Below, one piece after another: positions 21,555-33,542 of a DNA stretch of 64,000 bases (its first letter is position 1; every line of letters begins with the position of its first letter). The notes under the pieces were generated by a model that ran no database searches, was not told where the DNA came from, and saw only the letters and a list, made by a program, of their open reading frames with translations. The DNA is taken from assembly GCA_003008705.1 (NCBI GenBank), contig PDUO01000017.1, forward strand, positions 695,032 to 759,031. The letters are read 5' to 3'. Source of the DNA: Pezicula radicicola (Eukaryota > Ascomycota > Leotiomycetes > Helotiales > Dermateaceae). A program made the position numbers and the translations under genes.

Positions 21555-23055
21555 ATGCTCGCCGCAGTGCTCCGAAGGAGGGCCGTCCTGGCCTCTCCCT
21601 CCCTCTCTTCCCAATTCGCAAGATGTTATGCCGCGAAGTCCTTCCCTCCTCATACCGTTGTTACTATGCCAGCTTTGTCGCCGACAATGACCGCCGGTAA
21701 CATCGGAACATGGCAGAAGAAGGTTGGAGATGCTATCTCTCCCGGTGATGTTTTGGTCGAGATTGAGACGGATAAAGCACAAATGGATTTCGAGTTCCAG
21801 GAAGAGGGTGTTCTGGCAAAGATCTTGAAGGACTCAGGCTCCAAGGATATTGCTGTTGGAAACGTGAGTGTTCAATTGAGATTCTCAGGCAAATTTTCCC
21901 TCTAATACTATGTAGCCTATTGCTGTTATGATCGAGGAGGGAGAAGATGCTTCGGCTTTCGAATCATTCTCACTTGAGGATGCTGGTGGAGAGAGCAAGT
22001 CAGCCCCTCCACCAAAGGAGGCCAGCGAGTCTTCCGATCCCGCAGATAGTGCCTCCAAAACTGCTCCAAAGCAAGAGTCGGCACCCGCACCCGAAGAGTC
22101 CGAATCAAGCGGTGGTAGATTACAATCGAGTTTGGACAGAGCACCAAATGCAACCTTTGCTGCGGTCAGATTAGCACGGGAGAGTGGTGTCAACCTCCGC
22201 AACGTGAAGGGAACTGGCTCCGGCGGTAAAATCACCGAAGAGGATGTCAAGAAGGCGTCTTCTGGATCAGCAACACCAGCAGCCCCAGGCGCCGCTCCAG
22301 CAGCCTCATATGTTGACACCCCAACTTCCTCAATGCGAAAGACAATTGCAAACCGCCTCACAGAATCTATGAACCAGAACCCACATTACTTCGTCGCTGC
22401 CACTGTCTCTGTCTCAAAGCTGATCAAGCTCCGAGCCGCGCTCAATGCTTCCGCAGACGGAAAGTACAAGCTCTCAGTTAACGACTTCCTCATCAAGGCT
22501 TGTGGTGTTGCATGCAAAAAGGTCCCAATTGTGAATTCCAGCTGGAGAGACGGCTTCATCCGTCAATTCAACAACGTAGATATCTCTGTAGCAGTCGCCA
22601 CACCTGTAAGTGCATTTATAAAATTAAACCTGATATTATTACTAATGGGTTTTTAGAACGGCCTTATGACCCCAATCGTTAAGTCCGTTGAAGGTCTCGG
22701 CCTTGAATCCATCTCGGCACAAGTCAAGGATCTTGGTAAGCGTGCCAGAGATGGCAAGCTCAAGCCGGAGGAATACCAAGGTGGAACCTTCACGATTAGC
22801 AACATGGGCATGAACCCAGCTATCGACCGATTTACCGCAGTCATTAACCCACCTCAAGCCGGTATTCTTGCCGTCGGAACAACCAAGAAGGTCGCAATTG
22901 CTGTTGAGGGTGAGGAGGGTACACAATTAGAGTGGGATGATCAGATCGTGGTCACTGGAAGCTTCGATCATAAGGTCGTGGATGGCGCCGTTGGCGGTGA
23001 GTGGATTAAGGAGTTTAAGAAAGTGGTGGAGAACCCGCTTGAGCTTTTGCTGTGA
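21555..23055 (+). CDS. LAT1: Pyruvate dehydrogenase complex E2, dihydrolipoamide acetyltransferase
   Basis: Core subunit of the mitochondrial pyruvate dehydrogenase complex, which transfers acetyl from the lipoyl arm to CoA. Exons 21555-21863, 21916-22605 and 22657-23055 join in phase to 465 aa. Residues 1-27 are an Arg-rich presequence. A single lipoyl domain follows (about 33-110) with the lipoylated Lys in [10 protein letters not shown] (about 74). An acidic/Pro linker comes next, then the E1/E3-binding domain ([10 protein letters not shown] to ITEEDV). The catalytic domain ends with SFDHKVVDG, His about 438 and Asp about 442; Lys replaces the commoner Arg of HRVVDG, which is seen elsewhere in the family. 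One lipoyl domain is normal for fungi. Confidence 0.96.
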
Positions 23056-23652
23056 GATGGCTGGCGGCTTGTAATACTTGAAGATTCCCCTACACGTGTA
23101 TACTGACCTCTTGAAGCACTTCATTGCGATCAATATCTCAAGCATGCATTTAGACTAGTGATATCCGAACTTCATGACTTTCTTGGTCACCTTGCCTTTT
23201 CAAAAGGCTTGACCCTTGGCTTCAGCATCGTGATGCAAACGCAGCAAATGGTCCCTAGCACCACAACAATCAACTTGATCCTCGAGGGAAACTGGCGAAT
23301 CATTAGTATAGAAACTAGTTTTATCAATCACATGCGCGTAATTCTAACAATTTTCGCTTCATGTCAGATATGTGAAGTTAACTAGCTTACCTACGAAGCA
23401 CCTATTCTCTCAAAGTTGCTGCGGCCTTTCGCTATTTGGTATCGTCCGAACCCCTATTTCTGGTTGAGCAACAAGCATTTTAGCGAGACACGCTTGACAC
23501 GAAGCTCGCGCCCCACCACCAAAGAATGCCCCACGTCAATTGACGGTCAACTGCAAGCTGCACCACTGTCTCAAGTTCTACCTCCTCTCCAACTCCCTAC
23601 AACTCTCCAATTTGTAAGGAGTAACATTCATCAAACTACACATCTCGCAACC
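23056..23652. other. Intergenic region PDH E2 to GLTP
   Basis: Contains the E2 3' flank and the GLTP leader, which is rich in C/T (for example ACCTCCTCTCCAACTCCC) as fungal promoters often are. No other feature is recognised. Confidence 0.4.
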
Positions 23653-24468
23653 ATGGCAGCACAAGCACCTTTGGCATACCCTCCTGGAGGAACCTTCTTG
23701 GATACGCTCAAGAAGTCCTTCACCGACGTTCCAGTAAACGCGGAGAAAGACAACGCCATTGCCACTACAGAGTTCCTCGAGGCCGCAGAGTCCCTGACGA
23801 CCTTGTTTGGTAACAGCCATACTGTTGCTGATTATTATAATTATATCCTAATTTCCTGCAGATGTCATCGGTTCAGTTGCTTTCTCTCCTGTTAAGTCTG
23901 ACATGCTGGGCAATGTCAAGGTATAGATAGATACCTACCATATCCCAGAACCGCCCAAGCTAATGCTTTTGTAGAAAATCAGAGATAGACAGACCGCAGC
24001 ACCCGCTGAATCCGCAACCCTCCAAGAACTTGTGATCAATGAGCTCAAGACGAAGAAGCACACCGCCACGGAGGGACTTGTATGGCTCGTTAGGTATGAG
24101 ACGATTACCCCACTTGCCCCGCTCCACAACCACAACCACAATATTCATCATACTGACAAACTTCTAATATCAGGGGACTCGAATTCACCTGCATTGCAAT
24201 CAGCCAGAACATTGCCAAAGCTGACGAAGAACTCTCTGTCTCCTTCCGTGACTCCTACGGTGCTACCCTCAAGCCCCACCACAGCTTCATGGTCAAGCCC
24301 ATCTTCAGTGCCGCCATGTCTGCAGTTCCGTACAGAAAGGACTTCTATGTCAAGTTGGGCGAGGATCAGGATAAGGTTGCTGCTGAGCTGAAGGTTTGGC
24401 TGGCTGCTTTGGAGAAGCAGGTTGCTATATTGAAGGGATTTTTGGACACAAAGGAAGCTAAGTGGTAA
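23653..24468 (+). CDS. Glycolipid transfer protein (GLTP/HET-C2 type)
   Basis: Soluble protein that moves glycosphingolipids between membranes. Four exons (23653-23809, 23862-23920, 23975-24093, 24174-24468) join in phase to 209 aa, the usual length. The sugar-binding Asp, Asn and Lys lie in KSDMLGNVKKI, the stacking Trp in GLVWLVRGLEF and the conserved His in KPHHSFMVKP. The fold starts with TFLDTLKKSF and ends with LKGFLDTKEAKW. In Podospora the related HET-C2 acts in heterokaryon incompatibility; nothing here shows such a role. The first intron begins GTAACA, an unusual donor, but both reading frame and family sequence (TLFDVIGSVAFSPVKSD) demand it. Confidence 0.93.
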
Positions 24469-25649
24469 AGGAATCTAAGACAAACTAGCATTCATAAGCT
24501 GGTACATGAAGTGATTGGGATGGCTTTAGCTGATAAGGCGTTCATTTCTCGGGTGCGGCACTACCACAAAACAATATGGCTTCATGGCTATTGAGTTGAG
24601 ATCATCCTGTGTATCCAACCTTGCAATTTCAAGCAGTCTGCTACTTTAGTCTGAGACAGCATCTCTACCCCCGAGAAAATTTCTGCTTGTGCTTATTTTC
24701 CACAAGAGCAAGCCCCGTTGGGATGCTCAATGCTGTCGTGTCCAGAGACTGCCGACGAGCTGTGGAAAAGACGTTTGGTTATCAAGCCTAAATCCTAGGT
24801 TGGTCAAACAAAATCTGCTTGTGTTCAGAGAGGTGAGCAAGGCCCTATACCGTACCTAGGTGATGTGTCTTAAGCATATCAGGTGAAGCATCTATTAAGT
24901 ACAGTATACATTTTAGGGATAGGTAGTACTGCAATCTAGGCATTAATAGGCAATTCTTTCTCTATTGTTCTCTTGTTGGGTGGCTGCAAAGTAGGCTTCC
25001 TGCTTACGTGCCAAATGGCTTAGCATCTTTGGAATGTTTTACATATTCGAAAATGCTGGTGTTCCTGTTTTCATGATTGGAGGGTATATAATTCACCAAA
25101 TCATTCTACATCAGAACTAGTGGTCATATACGTTCCTATGGGATAGGGTCTATGTTTGGTTTCCAATTTAACGTAACGTGCTTTGCGTGTAGAATACTCG
25201 TCTGATACAACAACTTGTTGAAAATTTGGCGAAATGGCAAACTTGAACCCGCTCGCATACATTGCTTCAATACGATTGTTGATATTTTGTCGAACAATGA
25301 AGAGGAGACATGTAAATGTCGCCTCGGCATTCCTAGTACTCCTTAATGAACGGCAACAATAGCCGAAACCAAATAGTCCACCGGGATTATCCAAGTGGAC
25401 ACACAAATTCAGCATCTCCATGATACAGGGAACTTGAACATATTGGTAAGATGTGAATCTTTCATTGATTTGTACGGAGTTTCTCGTACTATCATTCCGT
25501 CAATACTCGCCCTTTTAACTCTAGAGACATATACCTATACACGTCTCACTATGAACCTATCTTTAGTAAAGAACAGCCAGCCTGCGTCGTGAAGTACACC
25601 TGTCAGAATCATACGAAGGGTTGGGCAAGCTTCTGAAGTTTCCACCTCC
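24469..25649. other. Intergenic region 3' of GLTP
   Basis: No gene is supported. Open frames on the minus strand (about 25101-25421) have no ATG-based start or recognisable motif. The stretch leads into a decayed block. Confidence 0.35.
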
Positions 25650-26173
25650 ATGCCATGGAACTTGTTGAAAGATGACGACGGGGAGGCATCAATTGTGGTT
25701 TACTATGGTCGCGCGGAAGGGGGCATACTGTTCTACGAAGATGCAGAAGTGATCAGTAGTAACGAGGCTGTGGAAGTTGATGTAGTCTATAGCGAAACAT
25801 ATGAGGGCATGGACAAAGATTGTAAGTAAATATCGTCATTTGTATCGAGGCATTGGGACTAATTTTTATCAGGGGACGGCCCTTTCTTTCTGTTTACTAA
25901 TGCTATGAATACATTAATCCAGAGATCCAGCTTGGTGACGGGTAAAAGTTGAGAGCACTGCGAAGGGCTCATCTGTATCTGTCAGCATAAATGGGCATCG
26001 GATTGCAACCGTTAATGATCTTGACATACACCCAATTTTGGGAGGCAGCGGCAACAACACAGGGTCGGTGGCATTTAGAGGACCGGCACATTGCGCAGCC
26101 AAATATCGCTTCTTGTCAGTGGTGGACGATAATGGCAAGGTGCTGTACATTGGCTGGATTTTTTTACTCATAA
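25650..26173 (+). pseudogene. Decayed gene fragment, possibly carbohydrate-related
   Basis: Two coding-like stretches are out of frame. The first (25650-25821) reads MPWNLLKDDDGEASIVVYYG and continues to ETYEGMDKD. It can be spliced (GTAAGT donor at 25822, CAG at 25870-25872) to WDGPFFLFTNAMN. The second (from about 25945) reads VKVESTAKGSSVSVSINGHR and continues through GSGNNTGSVAFRGPAHCAAKY. A one-base shift separates them and no intact start or end is present. The second stretch looks like a beta-sandwich accessory domain of a secreted enzyme, but I do not recognise the family. Confidence 0.4.
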
Positions 26174-26415
26174 AGTAACAAAGCTAGATGTAGCTCATCA
26201 ACCAATTATGCTTTAAAGAATAGTGAGGGCAGCTAAGAAGTACAAGGGCCTCCCTATGAGGATAGGCTTTTTGGTGGTTCAGCCACTTTATGCAAGCTAC
26301 ACAAGTTGCATAATTACATGCTGGGCTTAGGAGTCGTGTTGTCCACCTGGCACCACAAAACAATCCACCTCACAACCTCACATCCTCTATTAAATTATTC
26401 GAAGTCCAACACGGT

Positions 26416-29400
26416 ATGAATCATCCATTTAGGAGTACTGGGACAGCCGATATCTTAAGCCAATCCTCCACGCCAGCATCTGGAGGAGCGTCTCCAGCGG
26501 AGTCCCCTGCTTCTGCAGCCTCCCATGCACCTCCTATCAAGTCCACATTCGCATGTCAGCAATGTCCGAGAACTTTCAGCAGGCGTGAAAATTTGAGCCG
26601 TCATATGAAAACACGTGAGTTAGTCTAGCATTGCTGTGACCTTTCTATCTGGAATTGGTCACCAGTGGCTGATGCTGTCCATAGATAACCCAGCCAAGAC
26701 ACATTGTTGTAGTATTTGTGGCAAGGACTTTACACGTAGTGATCTTCTCAAGAGACACGTTGCAGGTCATGAGAGATGGGATAAGAAAAACTCTACCGAA
26801 CAAAAGTCCCATGCTTCTACCAAGCGAAGGAAGGTTGGCCATCAAGGCCAATCAGTAGACCAGGAGGATGGTCATCCGGCAGAACCCAGCAAGTCCCATC
26901 ACCAAGTTGCAGGTCAAAATACTTTTGGTGATGTTGTAGGCCCTGTGGCACAAAAACTAGAGGCTTTCAACCCTGCTTCTAGGAACACAATATCGGCTAC
27001 GAACATGAACGCTCAAGGTTCCTACGCAAGCCCTTATGCAGGAACAGATGTGTCAGGACATCATCAGTCCGAAAACATCTCTCACCAAAACCAAACGTCC
27101 AATTTGCTAGACATTCTCAATCCAGATGATTTCTCGTCGTTGATGCCCTTCGACTTCTCTTCGTACCTACTACCTTCTGATACCACAATCGCCGATAACA
27201 CGAATGCATGGTTCTCCAACGACTTTTATTCGGCCATGCGTGAGACAGGTTATGACTTCGATAACTATGGGCAACCCCTGGATGAGAATATATTGGTTTC
27301 TTGGCAGAATGACGAGAGTTCTGCCGTTCGCCAACGGGAAGATGCTTATAACTATACTACGTTGCCAAATAACGTTTATCAACAGACTGAACGTAATGAA
27401 CCAACTGCTCAAGAAGTTGGGCAGATATCTGAGAATCACGGAAGAATCAGTCGCATCTCTTCTCCGAATGAGGTATCTGAAGAGGACAAGTGGTATGTAG
27501 CACCCATCTCTTTTGAACTACAAGAAGTAAAACTAACTTCTCCAGGCCTTTTCAATGGAATCCCAATAGTAGGCCGATGTTGAACGCCAAGCCAATTGAC
27601 ATACATCCCACAAACCCGCTATTTCAACTTCACAACCCAAGATACGACATTTCCGAGTCTACATTTCTCCGGACGCGTGCTTTTCTCATGCCACCAGCTA
27701 GCCGAGAGTTTCATCAATCCCAAAAAGGAAAATTCACGCTACCTACTTTGCCTGTTTTTAACCTTTTCATAGGGCTCTTCTTTAAATACTTCTCGCCTCA
27801 AGCCCCTGTCTTACACCACGCAACAATCAATACTAACGATCTACCTCCACCATTAATTGTGGCAATAGTTATCATTGGTGCTATATACTCACACCAAAAA
27901 AATACAAGACGCTTCACCATTGTTTTACTAGACATTCTAAGATGGAATCTTCAAATAGCCCTCGAGTGCGACAATTCTTTGTTACGGGAGCCACTTATTA
28001 TCTATACTGAAGCCCTCATTTGTCATATTGGGCTCTGGTGCGGGAATAGGAGGTCCTTCGAACTGGCAGAGACGGTTCGAGGTATGGTAGGTACATTCTT
28101 AGAGTCTTCCATTTTACTCCCATACCACTCTCTTCCTGAGTTTCTACCAGATCTTGCACAATGACGGGGTACCTACAGCTCTCCAAGGCACGCTTTTTGC
28201 AGTATCAGTAGTTAACCGAGCCGCACACTAACGTCGAGCATCCAGGTTGTAACCCACATCCGACAACTTGATTTTCGAAAGTCAGGAACCAAAGAGCAAA
28301 TCGAAATGACTGATAAAGATAATTTGCAGTCTCAATGGCACCAGTGGATTTCAGAGGAGTCACAGAGACGCCTATACTGGGTGATATACAGCCTCGATAT
28401 GTCTTTCCCTGCCCTTTTAAACCTCCCAGCAACCATCTCTATTGGCGAGATTATCAACCTTGGATGCCCGTGTGATGAAGAGTTCTGGTCAAGCTCATCG
28501 GCGCGCAACTGGAAAAATCTCTTAGGGCCTGCTCTAGTGCCTCCTTCGCGATCCTTCTCTGCGGCCGCCGGTCCATTCATTCTGTCCACCTCACTTTCCT
28601 CTAGTCTGCATCACTCGTCTTCGAAACCAAAAAGACCAGACTGGGACCAAAGATTACAGGATCAGCTTCCAATATTGGATCTCAATGCGTGGTCTGCACA
28701 TCTAGTTATTATGACGATTCACAACCAAATATTCCAGTATTCGCAGGAGCTGCTACTTGCTCACAAATTCATAGGGAATGAGGAGCTTCTGGAGAACCCT
28801 AGTTCTCAAGGAGCGGGAAAGGGTTATGAGTTTCAAGAAGACGGGATCTCGATCTTGAAACAACAGCAATCTGCTCTCAGAGATAAAATCTCTAGTACGT
28901 TCCATCCCAGCCCCTGCCGCGAAATTAATGCGGCATATATGCACACGTTTTTGTTTCAGTCTTAGTTTCAATCGGCCTCCATGAAGATATCTTGAAGTCA
29001 CGGCAATGTAAAAGGGTGATTTCATCTTTAACGCTGTTATATGCCCTCTTGATCTCAGCAATTGAAAAATGGCTTTGCGACGATTGAATGATGGATGTGG
29101 CATTGTGGTGTTTATAAAAAGCTGCTTGAATCTGCACATAATCTCCTTTTACGTTCATGTTGCTGACACTCGAAGGTGCTCTGACGTCTTGGTCCAAATC
29201 ATACCTCTCTCCACCATCAAGGGCCACAACTCACCCGACCTCAAAGCATTTTCATTCATCATCGGTTATCCTCTACCATCTTGGAACAATGCTGCTGGAC
29301 GTTTGTCTGACAGATTTACAAAATGCAATTGGAAAAGATGGAACTGCCGGTATGCCGCAGGCTATGCTAAATCTAACTAACTGGATGACACGGCGGCCGA

Positions 29401-29816
29401 CGGTAGCAGAAGACAGCGCTTTCACTGCAGTGAAACTCAGCATCTTGCTCAGTCACAAGCGAGGAAGATCAGATGACGATACATTGATAGATACAACTGC
29501 TTACAGTATCATAACCGTCTTTCTGAGTCATGTCTTTCTCGGAATTTTCGCCTTAGTGGCACCAATGGCTTCAAAACAACGTCTTTTGGACAGAGTTTCA
29601 AGAGATGAGATGCTACGTCTTACACATTTCTACGATATTGTAAGCACCAGCCTTTCGACGGAACAGGGAGACGATTTGCCTAAGCAAGCAAGCGACAGAG
29701 CAAAATCGAAGAAGTTACTGTTCAAGAGTGCTGCTGAGATGCTGACGCATTGTGGCACATGGGGAGCTGCTCTGAATCTAGCTCTTCTTGTACATAATCG
29801 AGCAGAAATGCAATAG
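26416..29816 (+). CDS. C2H2 zinc-finger / fungal_trans transcription factor
   Basis: Putative pathway regulator. Exons 26416-26614, 26685-27492, 27546-28086, 28246-28894 and 29176-29816 join in phase to 945 aa. Two C2H2 fingers lie at about residues 49-95, CQQCPRTFSRRENLSRHMKTH and CSICGKDFTRSDLLKRHVAGH; the first His pair is completed by the splice. A long polar linker follows, then a fungal_trans domain from about 360 (FIGLFFKYFSPQAP, NTRRFTIVLLDILR, WHQWISEESQRRLYWVIYSLD, LYHLGTMLLDVCLTDLQNAI). Introns 3 (159 bp) and 4 (281 bp) are longer than normal here. I placed them by frame and by family sequence (VRGM-VVTHIRQLDF; LRDKIS-SALTSWSKSYL), so those two joins are less certain. Its neighbours are decayed sugar genes, suggesting loss of the regulon it once served. 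Confidence 0.8.
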
Positions 29817-30076
29817 AGGCTGTTTAGCACTTGACCGCATGTCATTCAGTCGTTGTAGGGCTTCGGTTCAACAGTGATGAACAATGTTTCATATTGTGTA
29901 AGAATGATGAGAACGCCGTCTCACAGCCCATTCTAACACCTGGCATCTGAGCTCGATATCTTCCACCTTGCTCCAAAAATGACATCTATTGCAGATCTCC
30001 TGACCTCTATTGCATAGTCCTTTGAACTTATCCTCCAAGAACTCTTGCCCACGAGGTTTTGTTCTGTCATATCATC

Positions 30077-30773
30077 CTATTCACTAAACGCTAACTTATC
30101 AAGGATAATTCTCACAGTTTCCATGCCTCCAGCATTAATCAGCAGCTTTTCAAATCCTTTGAGCAGACCGTTGATATAAATCTAAACGACTTCTTAGCAA
30201 GCCCCAGAAGACATATTGGTAACTTTTACGGGGATTTCAATTTTCAGCTCCTGTCCTAGCAATCTAGCGAGTTGGAAATTGTCATTATAAAAAGTGGAGT
30301 ATAATAGTCCGTACCCAAAGACAAACAATGGCTGTGGTATCGATTTGTCCATCAGAGAACGGTATCCTACTCTCGACTTTTCCGCGTACTAGATATCTGG
30401 CTTTTCATCGCACGGAAAATGGCAGACATTGCCAATCTGTACTAGTAAGGTGGTAGGCAACCTCCCGCTGGGGTTAACAGCTCCCGAGATAATATCAGTT
30501 GTGGCATTTCCAACTTCCATTCCTGCAAACCAGCTCTGAAAGTACCGCATCAACTTTGTTTATCCAAGGCATCGTGATTGGAGCACCAGTCTGATTGATA
30601 ACAATTGTCTTTTTCGATACGGCCAACAATGTTTCAATCATTTGATTTCGAACTTGGCTCAAACTCAGATCCTCTCGATCGAAGGATTCGGATTCGAATT
30701 CGAATTCTTTGTTATTGCCTGTGAAGACGATACTAATGTCAGATTCTCTGGCAAAAGTCTCTAACTCAGCCAT
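30077..30773 (-). pseudogene. GH3 beta-glucosidase C-terminal relic
   Basis: Fragments of a family 3 beta-glucosidase occur in order. SDISIVFTGNNKEFEFESE, FDREDLSLS and NQTGAPITMPWINKVDAVLS lie in one frame. After a one-base shift come WFAGMEVGNATTDIISGAVN and PSGRLPTTLLVQIGNV. Then, in yet another frame, come FVFGYGLLYSTFYNDNF and a fibronectin III-like tail ending LDKLAF. Several stops (for example after EKPDI and in SSGAC) break it. The N-terminal (alpha/beta)8 domain is missing entirely. It cannot give an active enzyme. Confidence 0.8.
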
Positions 30774-31495
30774 ATTGAGTGAGTGTAGGTTCTCAAAAAA
30801 TCCAACTTGGGTCGCTTGGGGATATATTTGGAATGCTGGAGGTGGTGGTGGTGGCGCAATTCAATGCATCAATTGACTCTAAACAATAGATACATACGTC
30901 CACTTGCAATTGTCCACTTCGATTTCGAAGTGGCGTTTACTAAGCGAGATATTTATCCACCTCGCGCTTTCGCTCCATCTTCCTCCTCCACGTTCTTCTC
31001 CATGTTTAACGACTTCATATATTATGTACCCCATATCAAGTTACTCTTGTGGGAAACATCGATAGACTAATCACCCTATATCTATTATTTGCGGCACCGT
31101 AACATGGAGACGCCACCACGATGCTGTCGTGAAGAAGATGGCCACATACACTACCATAGATTGTCTCTATTCAGCGAAAAGGTCTTCCTTAGTCCCGAAT
31201 GGGGTTTTGCGGGGAGCACGCATCCCAGGACATAGGCGACATACTCAACCATCTCATCTTGTCCTGATGGAAATTGGACTCAAATTTGAGTACAGGGTGT
31301 TCCCCATGAGGGCCGCGATCTACCAATCCGTATCTCTATCAATAATAAGACGTGTAGTGCACACGCATTCTTCCGCTCTGCCCACAAACCTCAAGTCACG
31401 TCTCTTGATTTCAATTCTACAATTGAGATTACCGGGTCTCGAATACTCAGGAAAAACCTACTTCGGTTAGCAAGGACTCAGGAAGTTCGAACACA
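30774..31495. other. Gap between the decayed GH3 and MFS genes
   Basis: No gene is supported. It includes a short GGTGGT run near 30840. The two decayed genes face away from each other, so this may once have been their shared promoter. Confidence 0.35.
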
Positions 31496-31842
31496 ATGGC
31501 CGACAGAATGGACACCTCTTCGGAGTACGTAAACAATGTAGACACTCAAATGACACACGATGAGAGAAGCGGCGAAGAACTATTCTAGTTCGAACGGAAA
31601 TTCACTCTGATACAAGCGATGAAGGCACACAAACGCATTTTACTTCGCTGTGGAGCTGCCTTTGGAGCTGGAATGGCCTTTGGATACGATACTATCTGCA
31701 ACGGTGCTGGTATTTCAATACCAGCTTTCTTGATGTACTTCGGAGGGGTTACTCGAAGGAGATCTCTACCTTCCTTCGATATGGACAAGGAAATCAAACT
31801 AACTTTGCAACTCAAAAGTTTAAGAAATCCGCCATATGTGTA
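31496..31842 (+). pseudogene. MFS sugar transporter N-terminal relic
   Basis: From an ATG the frame reads MADRMDTSSEYVNN to SGEELF, then TAG (31586-31588), then FERKFTLIQAMKAHKRILLR and AGMAFGYDTICNGAGISIP, then AFLMYFGGV. This is the first part of a fungal alpha-glucoside/sugar transporter (typical FERKMTL, FGYDTIANGA, PAFLxYFG). After MYFGGV only a blurred LPS motif remains, and all later membrane segments are gone. The stop and the truncation make it a clear pseudogene. Confidence 0.75.
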
Positions 31843-33542
31843 AATTAAATAGACGACTCAAAACAACTCAACGAATCATAATCCTTGACCTAAAGGTTTA
31901 TCGACACATAATCTCCAAGTCACGACTCAGATCGCTGCCCCTGAACTAAGCGAGAAGTGAAACGTACCTACCCAAATATCACTTTTGACAAAGTACCAGG
32001 CCCCTAGTATCATTTAAAGTCTGCCGTGAAGGTATTATTAATATTAAAAATTAAGAGTGCCCCAGCTAAATAGTCTCCCTCCCTTCTCCTACACCTTGCA
32101 AGACAACTTGATAAGTGATCTAACAAGCCAGATCTAAGTTCCGAAAGTATACACAGCAATAGCACCCCCAATTTCTGGTTCATTCATCCACTAGCTTCAC
32201 CGCCACTAGCAAACTAATCAGGGTTTCCATCCTATATTTCCGAATCCGGTGGAGGTGGCTAATGCAAAGGACAACGTTCCATACACACATAGTTTGTCGT
32301 ATGACTATGGTATTGCTACCTCTGTAATAGCAATCTTCGCCTTTACTCTCGTTCCTCCATCGCTACTTGTCAGTCATGAGATCCACGCCCCGACTAGCGA
32401 TTAAGATAACCACAAACATAACTACAATAATAATATTGATCATCTTAGATTGCTTGTTTTAGAGAATTCTGTATACGAGAATTTGAAACTAGTGTTGGGA
32501 AGGATGATGAGGATTTTAAGATGTTTTTGTTTGTATGGTGGGGTTTGTGTGAGATGGCAGATTGATTGTAGATTGGGAGGGGTTTATTGTATGTTAGTTT
32601 ATATCGTGAGTAGAAGAGGAAGATGGGGTTATTTAGAGGGTTGACATATCGTCCTATATGTACTAGGTCGAAAGCTAGGCGATTCATTTTCGAATTATTT
32701 GCTACTTGTGTTCGCCGCTGTACAGATTTAGTGCTCGAGGACGCTAGAATAAATAATGCGCTTGTTCCTGGCTAAACTTGTCATTAAGATCTCCTAAATT
32801 AGACAAAATAAGTCAAAGACAAAATACTGAAAGGGCGTACTATATGGGAACCTTGAATGTTGAAAATAAAATAGTAATAATGCGTTGTAACTTGTCAGTG
32901 TTGTTCCAGAGTTCCCTTGTCAGTAGCGTTTCGCTTAATTTATACTCACTCGACTCAACTCAGGAAGGAACATCACCGACATTTAATAAGCCTCAAAATA
33001 CTTAGTCGTATTTGTCATCTTATATTCTTCTTCATAAGCTAGGACTTAGATCTAATTCGATTTACTACAGCTTTCGTTTATAACTAAATAAATGAGGTGA
33101 GCAACCTCGCACCAGGTTGCAGGCTGCCAGGTTGGGAAGGCACGCTAGCGTCTTCATCTTCGCCCTTCGCAAAATTCCTCACCTCAACATTTCAACACCA
33201 TCATCTGCTTGGAATATAAACAACTTCCTACCTACTACCCACGAGGTTGTTTCTCGTCTTCACCTTCTCTGGGCTCTCCTTACGTCTTCATTCGCGAGAA
33301 AGGTCTCAACTTCCATTACTTCAAAGCACTTGTAGTTGCATCTTTCCCTGCGCGCAATCTTCTAAAGATGAAGACATCTACGCTTCACCACCATCAGATT
33401 CTCAACTTCGGTCTTCTAGCAGTCACAGATCCGCTTTAGATTCTCCCAGTGCGGTTACGATAAATTTGAAGTACGCACACACTTTCGCCATTGATATCTT
33501 GAACCAGGCGCACTTATCAAGTTCTTTTGAAAGTGAGTCAAC
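31843..33542. other. Intergenic region, AT-rich then C/T-rich
   Basis: No coding sequence is supported. The first kilobase is AT-rich like the other decayed stretches. From about 33100 a C/T-rich segment without strong structure leads to the zinc-finger gene and probably holds its promoter and 5' leader. Confidence 0.35.

Noticed and set aside
28753..29227. Minus-strand ORFs inside the zinc-finger regulator
   Set aside because: They overlap the regulator's exon 4 and intron 4 and match no family.
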